11,402 bases of DNA, taken from contig JASHQN010000121.1 in the NCBI GenBank assembly GCA_030039135.1, positions 1 through 11,402 of the forward strand, in the 5' to 3' direction. This stretch comes from Thermoplasmata archaeon (GTDB lineage Archaea; Thermoplasmatota; Thermoplasmata; Lutacidiplasmatales; UBA184). The position numbers and the translations under genes are program-made. Numbering within the stretch: position 1 is the stretch's first letter; every line of letters starts with the position of its first letter. The notes below the pieces were generated by a model. That model saw only the letters and a list, made by a program, of their open reading frames with translations. It did no database searches and was not told where the DNA came from. Shown one piece after another: positions 1 through 5,770 of this stretch.

Positions 1-657
1 CACGGCACCGAGCGGACGACGAGCATCGACGCGGCCGTACCGGTCGGCATCATCGCCGACACCGAAGTGATCGTGCGAGCCCCCTTCCGTCTCCTCGCCT
101 CCGGCTGCGCCGACGTGATCTCGAACGTCACCGCGGTTCTCGATTGGCACCTCGCGGTGCGCCTCAAGAACGAGGAGTTCTCGAGCACCGCGGCGACCCT
201 CAGCGAGTACGCGGCGCGCGAGATCATCGACCACGCGTCGTCGATCAAGCCGGGGCTCGAGGAGTCCGTCTGGATCGCGATCCGCCCGATGATCGTCGCG
301 GGGATCGCGATGAGCGTCGCGGGCTCGTCGCGGCCCTGCTCAGGGAGCGAGCACCTGTTCAGCCATGCGCTCGATCGCGTCGCGGTCCATCCGAGCCTGC
401 ACGGGGAACAGTGCGGGGTCGGGGCGATCATGATGATGTACCTGCACGGCGGCGACTGGCAGCGACTGCAGACGGCTCTCCGAACAATCGGGGCGCCGAC
501 GAGCGCAAAGGAGCTCGGCGTGACGCCCGAGGAGGTCGTGAAGGCGCTCGTCCTCGCCCATACGCTGCGCCCGGAGCGCTACACGATCCTCGGGGACAAC
601 GGGCTCACGCGCGACGCGGCCGAGCGCCTCGCGACCCGGACCGGGGTGGTCGGCTAG
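1..657 (+). CDS. egsA: sn-glycerol-1-phosphate dehydrogenase, C-terminal part (5'-truncated by window edge)
   Basis: Makes sn-glycerol-1-phosphate from dihydroxyacetone phosphate with NAD(P)H in the cytoplasm. This sets the stereochemistry of archaeal membrane lipids. The frame is open from base 1, so only the last 218 residues are present (about 350 is usual for the family) and the true start lies upstream. ATG/GTG codons inside the frame, such as GTG 67, are not the start. Family signatures seen, counting residue 1 at base 1: RLLASGCADVISN at 30-42, DWHLA at 48-52, AGSSRPCSGSEHLFSH at 107-122 and HGEQCGVG at 134-141. The expected Zn ligands are present as Asp38, His118 and His134. The TAG stop is one base before the next ATG, so the two genes are probably cotranscribed. 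Glycerol dehydrogenases share the fold, but the SGSEHLFSH and HGEQ motifs with this neighbourhood favour the archaeal enzyme. Confidence 0.93.
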   Translation, partial: HGTERTTSIDAAVPVGIIADTEVIVRAPFRLLASGCADVISNVTAVLDWHLAVRLKNEEFSSTAATLSEYAAREIIDHASSIKPGLEESVWIAIRPMIVAGIAMSVAGSSRPCSGSEHLFSHALDRVAVHPSLHGEQCGVGAIMMMYLHGGDWQRLQTALRTIGAPTSAKELGVTPEEVVKALVLAHTLRPERYTILGDNGLTRDAAERLATRTGVVG

Positions 658-658
658 G

Positions 659-1087
659 ATGGCCGACATCACGCTGCTCGCGGTGGGAGAAGCGCGGGAG
701 GGCTTCGAGTTCGTCTATCAGGGGGGAGCCCCGGTCTGCCGCACTTGCCCGTACCGGCACGCCTGCCTCACCCTGGACATGGGCCGGAAGTACTCGGTCA
801 CCAAGGTCCGCCCCGTGACCCACCCCTGCGCGCTCCAGGAATCGGAGGCGCACGTCGTGGAGGTCAGCGCGGTCCCTCGGTCTCTCGTCGTCGACTCGCG
901 GAGCGCGGTCGAGGGCAGCTCGGTGGAGGTCACCCGCTACCCCTGCCGCCGGCTCGACTGCCCCAACTGGTGGATCTGCGCGGGCCCAGGAGTGGCGCCG
1001 AAGCAGCGCTTCCGGATCGAGCACGTCGAGGAGGCTCCGGCCGAGTGCCGGATCGGCCGAACCCTCAAACGGGTGGACGCGGTCTAG
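659..1087 (+). CDS. UPF0179 family cysteine-rich protein
   Basis: A conserved archaeal protein of unknown function (142 residues, normal family length). Eight cysteines sit at 27, 30, 36, 57, 96, 101, 107 and 130, in the UPF0179 pattern: CxxCxxxxxC near the start, HPC at 55-57, CRRLDCPN at 96-103 and a late ECRIGR. The layout suggests a bound metal or iron-sulfur cluster, which is inference. There is no signal peptide or membrane segment. The ATG lies one base after the stop of the dehydrogenase gene with no clear Shine-Dalgarno sequence, so translation is probably coupled to the upstream gene. The stop is 10 bases before the tRNA-Pro gene, whose possible TATA-like box lies inside this reading frame. 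Confidence 0.88.
   Translation: MADITLLAVGEAREGFEFVYQGGAPVCRTCPYRHACLTLDMGRKYSVTKVRPVTHPCALQESEAHVVEVSAVPRSLVVDSRSAVEGSSVEVTRYPCRRLDCPNWWICAGPGVAPKQRFRIEHVEEAPAECRIGRTLKRVDAV
1064..1070 (+). promoter_or_regulatory. possible weak TATA-like box for tRNA-Pro
   Basis: CTCAAAC is the only A-rich spot near the tRNA, centred about 31 bases before its first base and lying in the 3' end of the UPF0179 gene. The same heptamer lies 30 bases before the zinc-finger gene start at 3167. It is a poor TATA box, and cotranscription with the upstream genes is equally possible. Confidence 0.3.
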
Positions 1088-1097
1088 GACCCGTGGT

Positions 1098-1206
1098 GGG
1101 GCTGTGGGGTAGCTACGGGCGCGAGGCCTCCACCTCCGCCCGCTCTACTGGTCCATCCTTCGGGCTTTGGGAGCCCGGGACCCCGATTCAAATTCGGGCA
1201 GCCCCA
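1098..1206 (+). tRNA. tRNA-Pro (anticodon UGG) with a D-loop intron
   Basis: Decodes proline. The acceptor strands GGGGCTG (1098-1104) and CAGCCCC (1199-1205) pair fully, with discriminator A1206 and no encoded CCA. The T arm is CCCGA-TTCAAAT-TCGGG (1182-1198). The anticodon stem is CGGGC/GCCCG around loop TTTGGGA (1166-1172), giving anticodon TGG at 1168-1170, and the variable region is GGAC. The opening bases (TG then GGGTAGC) and the later GGTCCATCC match archaeal tRNA-Pro. About 32-35 extra bases lie between G15 and G18G19, so the gene is 109 bases long. The insert folds into a hairpin typical of archaeal tRNA introns (separate entry). Confidence 0.9.
1114..1148 (+). other. tRNA-Pro D-loop intron with bulge-helix-bulge-like fold
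   Basis: The insert forms a long hairpin: GGGCG (1117-1121) with CGCCC (1137-1141), a single bulged C1122, then GAGG (1123-1126) with CCTC (1133-1136), loop CCTCCA. Outside it, AGC (1111-1113) pairs with GCT (1142-1144). A 3-base bulge TAC (1114-1116) lies on the 5' side and unpaired CT or CTA follows on the 3' side. This is close to, but not a perfect, bulge-helix-bulge cut by archaeal splicing endonuclease, because the central helix has 3 rather than 4 pairs. A direct repeat CTAC (1113-1116, 1145-1148) frames the insert, so the exact ends are uncertain by a few bases. Removing 34-35 bases gives a normal D-loop such as AGC(T)TGG. Confidence 0.75.
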
Positions 1207-1228
1207 AGGGCTGGACGGCCGGGCGTGC

Positions 1229-1259
1229 GCGCGGAGCGGCGAGAGAGGCCGCTCCGCGC
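1229..1259 (+). other. 12-bp perfect hairpin downstream of tRNA-Pro
   Basis: GCGCGGAGCGGC (1229-1240) pairs perfectly with GCCGCTCCGCGC (1248-1259) around the 7-base loop GAGAGAG. It begins 22 bases after the tRNA 3' end and ends just before the next gene's TATA and ribosome-binding region. No T-tract follows, so it is not a normal archaeal intrinsic terminator. It could mark the 3' end of the tRNA transcript or act as a processing or barrier structure. Confidence 0.5.
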
Positions 1260-1271
1260 CGGCTCGGTATA

Positions 1272-1278
1272 GGAGGAG
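1272..1278 (+). promoter_or_regulatory. Shine-Dalgarno sequence GGAGGAG for the first glycosyltransferase
   Basis: A strong GGAGGAG lies 6 bases before an in-frame ATC (1285) and 27 bases before the first canonical start, GTG 1306. The spacing suits a start at 1285, and the site therefore bears on the start choice. TATA at 1268-1271 directly precedes it. If that is the promoter, transcription would start near 1296 and favour GTG 1306 instead. Confidence 0.5.
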
Positions 1279-1305
1279 ATCGTTATCCCGCTCACGGTCA
1301 GCGCG

Positions 1306-2190
1306 GTGGTAATCGCGCACGACCCGGCGCGCCGCCCTCTCCTCGAGGCCGCGGTCGCCTCGGCGGAGACCGCGGGGGCCGACGAGGTCGTCGTGGTGCG
1401 ACCCTACTCGGCGCCGCTCGGCCGGTGGGAGGGGCGATACCGGGACGTACGGACCTCCGAGGCGTCGACCGCCGGAAAGCACGCGGACGGCGTCGAGGCC
1501 GCGACCAGCGACATCGTAGCGCTCCTGGACGACGACGACACATGGAAGCCGGAGAAGGTCGGCGTGGTGCGGGAGCGCTTCGCCGCGAGGGACGACCTCG
1601 TCCTGCTCAACCATGGCTACGACGTGGTGGACGAGCAGGGCCGATTTCTAGGGCCGGGTACGCCCTCGGGCGGGCGGTGGGCCCTCTCCTCAAACATCGC
1701 GCTGCGGCGATCCTGGGCCGCGCCCCGGACTGCTCTCCTGCGCTCGGCCGGTTGGCAGGCGGACGAACTGTGGCTCTTCCTCGCCGACGTCGACGCGCCG
1801 AACGGCATCGAAGTAATCCCCCAGTCGCTGACGCGCTGGTTGTACCACGCCGGCAACATCTCGCGCTCCCATCGGACCTCGGAAGCCGAGTTTCGCGCCC
1901 GACACGCCCTGCTCTACGACCGGTGGGGGCAGGCCGAGGCGGCAATGCTCGGGTACGCCCGTGAACACGGCGTCCCCCCGGCCTCGCCGCTCCTCGGTCT
2001 GCACCGACGCCGATCGGCCGCGTTCGCGTTCCTCTCCGCGCTCGAGCACGACCGCGCTCCGCGCGAGGCGGCTCGCACGTTCTTGGCGATCGCCGGCGGG
2101 GACCCGCATCTCCGGCGCCTGGCCCGGATCGCGCGGTTCTCGCCGGGGCTCGCGCGCTACGTACTCTACCGGTTCAACCGGTTCCACTGA
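1306..2190 (+). CDS. GT-A-type (family 2-like) glycosyltransferase
   Basis: A probable nucleotide-sugar-dependent glycosyltransferase of 294 residues with no membrane helix, so cytoplasmic or peripheral. Residues 1-6 (MVIAHD) look like the end of the first GT-A strand. Residues 71-80 (VALLDDDDTW, acidic run at 75-78) followed by KPEK form the nucleotide/metal-binding DxD region typical of family 2. The C-terminal third is Arg/Ala-rich and helical, ending LYRFNRFH. The sugar and acceptor cannot be read from the sequence. Start: GTG 1306 is the first canonical start, but it cuts off part of strand 1. The open frame upstream (LTVSA before VVIAHD) and a GGAGGAG six bases before ATC 1285 suggest the protein may really begin at 1285. 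A second glycosyltransferase follows after 63 bases, so the pair may act in one glycan pathway (inference). Confidence 0.82.
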   Translation: MVIAHDPARRPLLEAAVASAETAGADEVVVVRPYSAPLGRWEGRYRDVRTSEASTAGKHADGVEAATSDIVALLDDDDTWKPEKVGVVRERFAARDDLVLLNHGYDVVDEQGRFLGPGTPSGGRWALSSNIALRRSWAAPRTALLRSAGWQADELWLFLADVDAPNGIEVIPQSLTRWLYHAGNISRSHRTSEAEFRARHALLYDRWGQAEAAMLGYAREHGVPPASPLLGLHRRRSAAFAFLSALEHDRAPREAARTFLAIAGGDPHLRRLARIARFSPGLARYVLYRFNRFH

Positions 2191-2221
2191 CCCTCGGATC
2201 CCGGCAGCGGCTCGACAACGG

Positions 2222-2228
2222 CTTTAAC
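2222..2228 (+). promoter_or_regulatory. TATA-like box for the second glycosyltransferase (leaderless)
   Basis: CTTTAAC is centred about 29 bases before ATG 2254, the distance expected for an archaeal TATA box whose transcript begins at or within a few bases of the start codon. No Shine-Dalgarno sequence precedes the ATG, which agrees with a leaderless mRNA. Confidence 0.55.
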
Positions 2229-2253
2229 CCGACCTCCGCTCGCGCGTGGGTCG

Positions 2254-3117
2254 ATGACGTCCGAGGGGGATGCTCGGTCCGACCGACCGCGGTTCGCCCT
2301 CACCATGACCGTCCGCAACAACGCGGCGACGATCGGTCGGAGCCTCGAGAGCCTTCGTCCCGAGATCGACGGGGACGGTGAGCTCGCCGTCGTGGACGCG
2401 GCCTCCACCGACGGCACCGTGGCCGAGATCGAGAGGTTCCGATCGGGGTTCGACCGGGTCCGCTACCTCTCCCAACCGTGCAACCGGGGGCAGGGAAGGA
2501 ACCTCGCGGTCCGCCTCACCACGGCACCGGTCGTTGCGACGCAGCTCGATGCGGACAACGTCTACACGCCCGGGGTGGTCCGCGACGCGCTTCGGGCAGC
2601 GGGGACGACCGACCGGGATCCCGCGATCATCGTCGTGGGCCGCGACGATGCCAACCCGTCCTCGACCCGGTTCTTCGTTTGGCCGAGGGCGGTGCTCGAA
2701 CGCGTCGGAGGGTTCCCCGAGACCCAGCACGCCGAGGAGCTCGGCCTCGTCCTCCGTGCGTTCCGCAGCGGCGTCCGCTTCGAGCGGCGACTGGTCCCGA
2801 CGGTCGCCGAGGATCTCCACGCCCGCGAACCGACGCACGGCGCGTACGCGAAGCCCTGGCGCCGGGGGCGCACGACCATCCGCGCCGCCCGGAAGTTCGC
2901 CCTCCTCGGGTTCAGCTACGGGGAGTTCGTCCGATACCTCACGATGACGCGGCGTTCGGCGCCCCGGTACCTGGCTGGCGTGGTCCTCGCCGCCCTGGGG
3001 TACACGATCTTCGTGGCCTCGGGTCGGAGCGACTCCTTCCTGCGGGGGGGCACCGGCGAGACCGCCGAGGACATCGCCGCCGTGCTCGCGAACCCGGACT
3101 GGCCCCGACGCCGATAG
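2254..3117 (+). CDS. family 2 glycosyltransferase with C-terminal membrane segment
   Basis: A 287-residue GT-A glycosyltransferase, likely working at the inner face of the cytoplasmic membrane on a lipid-linked acceptor (inference). The domain order is clear: first strand FALTMTVRNNAATI (14-27), DAASTDGT (48-55) for nucleotide binding, GQGRNLAV (79-86), and the DxD metal site in QLDADN (97-102). GGFPETQHAEELGLVLR (152-168) supplies the usual acidic acceptor-side motif. A hydrophobic stretch at about 239-255 (YLAGVVLAALGYTIFVA) could be one membrane or interfacial helix. Fully open frame upstream is limited, and ATG 2254 sits about 29 bases after CTTTAA with no ribosome binding site, so this start is well placed. 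The gene lies 63 bases behind another glycosyltransferase gene but appears to have its own promoter. Confidence 0.9.
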   Translation: MTSEGDARSDRPRFALTMTVRNNAATIGRSLESLRPEIDGDGELAVVDAASTDGTVAEIERFRSGFDRVRYLSQPCNRGQGRNLAVRLTTAPVVATQLDADNVYTPGVVRDALRAAGTTDRDPAIIVVGRDDANPSSTRFFVWPRAVLERVGGFPETQHAEELGLVLRAFRSGVRFERRLVPTVAEDLHAREPTHGAYAKPWRRGRTTIRAARKFALLGFSYGEFVRYLTMTRRSAPRYLAGVVLAALGYTIFVASGRSDSFLRGGTGETAEDIAAVLANPDWPRRR

Positions 3118-3133
3118 CGCGGGGCGGGATACG

Positions 3134-3140
3134 CTCAAAC
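3134..3140 (+). promoter_or_regulatory. possible weak TATA-like box for the zinc-finger gene
   Basis: CTCAAAC, the only A-rich spot in the 49-base gap, is centred 30 bases before ATG 3167. The same heptamer lies 31 bases before the tRNA-Pro gene. It is a weak match to a TATA box. Confidence 0.3.
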
Positions 3141-3166
3141 CCGGGGCGGGCCTGCCGTCCACGTCG

Positions 3167-3994
3167 ATGTCCGGACCCGAGAGCTCGGACGCTGAGCCCG
3201 AGGCGCACGCGCCGGCACACCGGCTCGCGAGCGCGACCCTCTTCTGCGAGAACTGCGGCACCTCGACGCCCCACCGGATCCTCCGGATCGACGGACGCGG
3301 GGCGGGGCCCGGCCGTCCGGTACGAGGGATCGCTCGCTGCCGCACCTGCCACTTCACCCATCCGTTCGAGTCCGTCGGCGAGAATCGTGTCGACATCTCC
3401 CTCATCGTGTCGAGCGGGGCGTCCAGCGAGCGCGAGCGGCTTCGGCTCCCCAGGTTCCGGACGATCCAGGTCGGGACCGGCGTTCCCGACACCGATCGCG
3501 CGCTCACGGTCCGCCGGATCGACGTCCGGACCGGGCGCTCGGTACCCTCCGCGCGAGCGGGCGAGGTCGCGACGGTCTGGGCGAGGCGGGACGAGGGCGC
3601 GGTGGTGCCGGTGTCGATCGTGGAAGGGCGAAGGACCCGGTCCGACCGGCTCCGCCTGCCGCACCGGACCCGGATCGCGGTGGGGGACGAGCTCTTGACG
3701 AGCGTCGGGCCGATCGAGGTCGTTGGGCTTCGTGCGCGTGGGCGCACCTGGCGTCGCCCGGGAGACGCCTTTCCCGCCGACGAGGTCGATCGCGTCTACG
3801 GACGCCGGACGGCGAGCCCCCCCGCCGGGAGAAGCGACTGGAGACGAGGTCGGGAAAGCCCGAGCTCGCGGGAGAGGCTCGTCTCGACCGCCTCCCGTTC
3901 GCGCTCCTCGCCGGGAGCGAGGAGGACCCGAAGGGAGCCGAGGGCGCGCACCGCGGACGGCGGGGCGGCCGTCCACAGGGTCGTCCCCCGGTAG
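3167..3994 (+). CDS. HVO_0476-like zinc-finger protein with antisense-encoded C-terminal extension
   Basis: A conserved archaeal protein of unknown function. Two CxxC pairs (Cys27/30 and Cys58/61) can form a zinc ribbon. Next comes a beta-rich domain containing ATVWAR (135-140), VGDELLT (172-178) and a final DAFPADEVDRVYGRR (200-214). This order and the closing VYGRR match what I recall of the HVO_0476 family of haloarchaea and Thermoplasmata, identified from memory rather than by search. The family normally ends soon after that motif. Here the frame stays open another 61 residues (215-275), Arg/Ser-rich and non-conserved in appearance. This extension (from residue 210, base 3796) is antisense to the C-terminus of the RqcH-like gene. 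Start: ATG 3167, without a Shine-Dalgarno sequence. The extension may be a by-product of GC-rich antisense DNA having few stops. Confidence 0.75.
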   Translation: MSGPESSDAEPEAHAPAHRLASATLFCENCGTSTPHRILRIDGRGAGPGRPVRGIARCRTCHFTHPFESVGENRVDISLIVSSGASSERERLRLPRFRTIQVGTGVPDTDRALTVRRIDVRTGRSVPSARAGEVATVWARRDEGAVVPVSIVEGRRTRSDRLRLPHRTRIAVGDELLTSVGPIEVVGLRARGRTWRRPGDAFPADEVDRVYGRRTASPPAGRSDWRRGRESPSSRERLVSTASRSRSSPGARRTRREPRARTADGGAAVHRVVPR

Positions 3995-5700
3995 TCGATC
4001 GTACCGAGACCGATCTCGAGAGGAAGGTCCCGCAGGACGTGCTTCGTCCCGTGGATGACCCAGGCGCCGCGCGCCACGAACTCTCCGCTCGGGGCGGCCT
4101 TCGAGACCTGATCGTGCTCGACCCAGAATGCCGAGGCGGACGCGAGACCGGCCCGCCACGCCTTCGAGTAGACCACGGCCCACTGGCCCGCCTCCCGCAA
4201 CGAGAGCTCGGTGATCGGTGGTGCCCCCTCTGCCGGACGCTTCACGATCACGCTGGCCGCACCGTGGAGGTCCGCGTGGACGTAGAGATCCCCGTCCTTG
4301 AGGTTCCGCCGAACGAGAAGGTCGTTCGACGCCGCATCGCGCCCGCCGACGACGATCGCCCCTTCCGAGCTCACGAACCAGCGGAACCGCTCGAACCAGA
4401 ACGCCTTGTGCGCGGCTACTACCGCCGGCCGCGTGCTCGAGCCTTCCCCGGGGGCCGGCCCCGCCTCGCTCTGGAACCGGGCCTCCGTCTCCTGGAGCGC
4501 GGCCTGCGCTCCGAGCAGCTTAGCGCGAAACCGTTTGCTCTCCTCGAACAGCTCCCGCGCGGACTCGCGCGGGCTGCGACCCTGCGCGAGCGAAACGGAG
4601 CGGCCGCCCAGCACTACCTCCACGTGCGAGCTCTCGGACGCGGCGGTCTCCGCGGCCCGGAGCGCCGCCTCGGCCTCCTCGTAGTGCGCGAGGATCGCGT
4701 TCGCGTCCGCCTGGGCCGCCTCCATCGAGCCGGCCAAGTTACGGACGGCGGCCGACTGCTGTTCTCGCAGCCGCTCGAGCTCGCGCCGGCGCTCGATCGC
4801 CTGCGCCTCGGCCGGCGGGGGCGGTACGATCGTCAGCGCGGCGAAGTACTCGTACGCCGCCTCCGAGAAGGTCGGCCGGCGGACCTCTTCGACCCCCGCG
4901 ACAGCGACCCACCGTTGCGACGCGTAGGGGGTGGCATCGAGCGCGCTGCCCGCTCGCAGGTAGACGAAGCCGGTGGGCCGTTCCCCGAGCTCCTGGAGGA
5001 GCCGCCCGATCGCGTCGTGCAGGCGTTCCGCGATCGCGGCGGCGTTGAGCGATGCCGGCTGGGCGCCATCGAGCCCGGTCCGCGCGATAAGCTCCTCCGC
5101 CACCGGGCCGCCGAAGGCCAGCCGAGCGGCGACCGTGCTCGCGAGATCGCTGCGGGAGCGGGCGAGCTCCTGCTCGAGCTCGGCCCGTCCGACCGCCCAG
5201 GGATCGGAGCGCACGGGCGGTCGCAGGTACTCCGCGCCCACTCGCACCTGCCGGTGCGCCCAGCGACGGACCTCCGCGACCGCCGCGATCCGTCGGCCCC
5301 GGGAAACGATGAGATTGCCCTTTCCGAACATCTCGAGCGCGAGCACGGTCGGCTCGGGGTCGTCCGAGCGTGCGAGCCGAAGCTCGAGATACCGTTCCCC
5401 GGCCGGCTCGGAAACCTCCTGGATCGCGGCGCCGCTCAGGAGCCTTCGCAGTTCCTTCGCGAGCGGCGAGAGTCCTTCGGCGTGGTCGACCCCGGTCGCG
5501 AGGAGCGCCGCGTACCGGCCCGGAACCAGCGCGAGCTCCCGACGGCCCTCGCCCGGGACGCGGAACGTGAGCGACCAACCCCCGCCGGGAAGGTCGAACG
5601 CCTTGTCGACGCGCGCACGATCGAGCGCCCTGAGCTCGCGAGTGAGCGCGAGGGTGTCGAGCGACGTGAATCGGTCCTTCGGGGTCGGCTCGGCGGGCAC
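3796..5700 (-). CDS. rqcH: RqcH/NEMF/Tae2-family ribosome quality control protein (NFACT)
   Basis: The family binds 60S/50S subunits carrying stalled nascent chains. In studied members it recruits tRNA to add a C-terminal tail (alanine in bacterial RqcH). With this start it has 634 residues, a normal size. Seen in order: NFACT-N with TSLDTLALTRELR (12-24) and MFGKGNLIV (124-132), a helix-hairpin-helix-like stretch (about 190-211), coiled coil (about 298-350 and 378-412), and NFACT-R with KAFWFERFRWFVSSEG (432-447), GGRDAASNDLLVRR (452-465) and DLYVHADLHGAASVIVK (471-487). Start: the frame extends to ATG 5742, but that codon overlaps a TATA-like TTAAT. GTG 5700 has GGAGG 8 bases upstream, lies 17 bases after the predicted transcription start, and fits the family N-terminus. 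The 3' end overlaps the zinc-finger gene antisense by 199 bases. Confidence 0.93.
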   Translation of the reverse strand: MPAEPTPKDRFTSLDTLALTRELRALDRARVDKAFDLPGGGWSLTFRVPGEGRRELALVPGRYAALLATGVDHAEGLSPLAKELRRLLSGAAIQEVSEPAGERYLELRLARSDDPEPTVLALEMFGKGNLIVSRGRRIAAVAEVRRWAHRQVRVGAEYLRPPVRSDPWAVGRAELEQELARSRSDLASTVAARLAFGGPVAEELIARTGLDGAQPASLNAAAIAERLHDAIGRLLQELGERPTGFVYLRAGSALDATPYASQRWVAVAGVEEVRRPTFSEAAYEYFAALTIVPPPPAEAQAIERRRELERLREQQSAAVRNLAGSMEAAQADANAILAHYEEAEAALRAAETAASESSHVEVVLGGRSVSLAQGRSPRESARELFEESKRFRAKLLGAQAALQETEARFQSEAGPAPGEGSSTRPAVVAAHKAFWFERFRWFVSSEGAIVVGGRDAASNDLLVRRNLKDGDLYVHADLHGAASVIVKRPAEGAPPITELSLREAGQWAVVYSKAWRAGLASASAFWVEHDQVSKAAPSGEFVARGAWVIHGTKHVLRDLPLEIGLGTIDYRGTTLWTAAPPSAVRALGSLRVLLAPGEEREREAVETSLSRELGLSRPRLQSLLPAGGLAVRRP

Positions 5701-5705
5701 GGACG

Positions 5706-5714
5706 CTCCCTCCC
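5706..5714 (-). promoter_or_regulatory. Shine-Dalgarno sequence for the RqcH-like gene
   Basis: On the minus strand this reads GGGAGGGAG. The best core, GGAGG, ends 8 bases before GTG 5700. It decides the start in favour of GTG 5700 over ATG 5742, and it contrasts with the leaderless look of the divergent gene. Confidence 0.6.
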
Positions 5715-5732
5715 TGCGTATCGCGGACCGGC

Positions 5733-5752
5733 CGTACGACATTAAGCGTACG
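5733..5752. promoter_or_regulatory. shared bidirectional TATA-like element framed by two CGTACG palindromes
   Basis: ATTAAG/CTTAAT (5741-5746) is the only A/T-rich spot between the divergent RqcH-like and acyl-CoA dehydrogenase genes. In the plus direction its centre is about 27 bases before ATG 5771, giving a leaderless transcript. In the minus direction it predicts a start near 5717, giving a 17-base leader with a Shine-Dalgarno sequence before GTG 5700. Two CGTACG hexamers (5733-5738 and 5747-5752) are placed symmetrically around it and could be an operator (inference). Confidence 0.55.
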
Positions 5753-5770
5753 AGGGCTGCCCCCGATCGG

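Noticed and set aside
422..440. ATGATGATG run as a possible C/D-box RNA
   Set aside because: It encodes the conserved Met-rich stretch of the dehydrogenase after HGEQCGVG, and no matching D box (CTGA) is placed near it.
2224..3747. A 507-codon minus-strand open frame across the second glycosyltransferase and the zinc-finger gene
   Set aside because: It runs antisense to two genes with recognisable motifs, spans their intergenic promoter, and shows low-complexity composition.
4039..5745. A 568-codon plus-strand open frame opposite the RqcH-like gene
   Set aside because: It is antisense to a clearly conserved protein, its translation is Arg/Gly/Pro-rich without motifs, and high G+C leaves antisense frames open.
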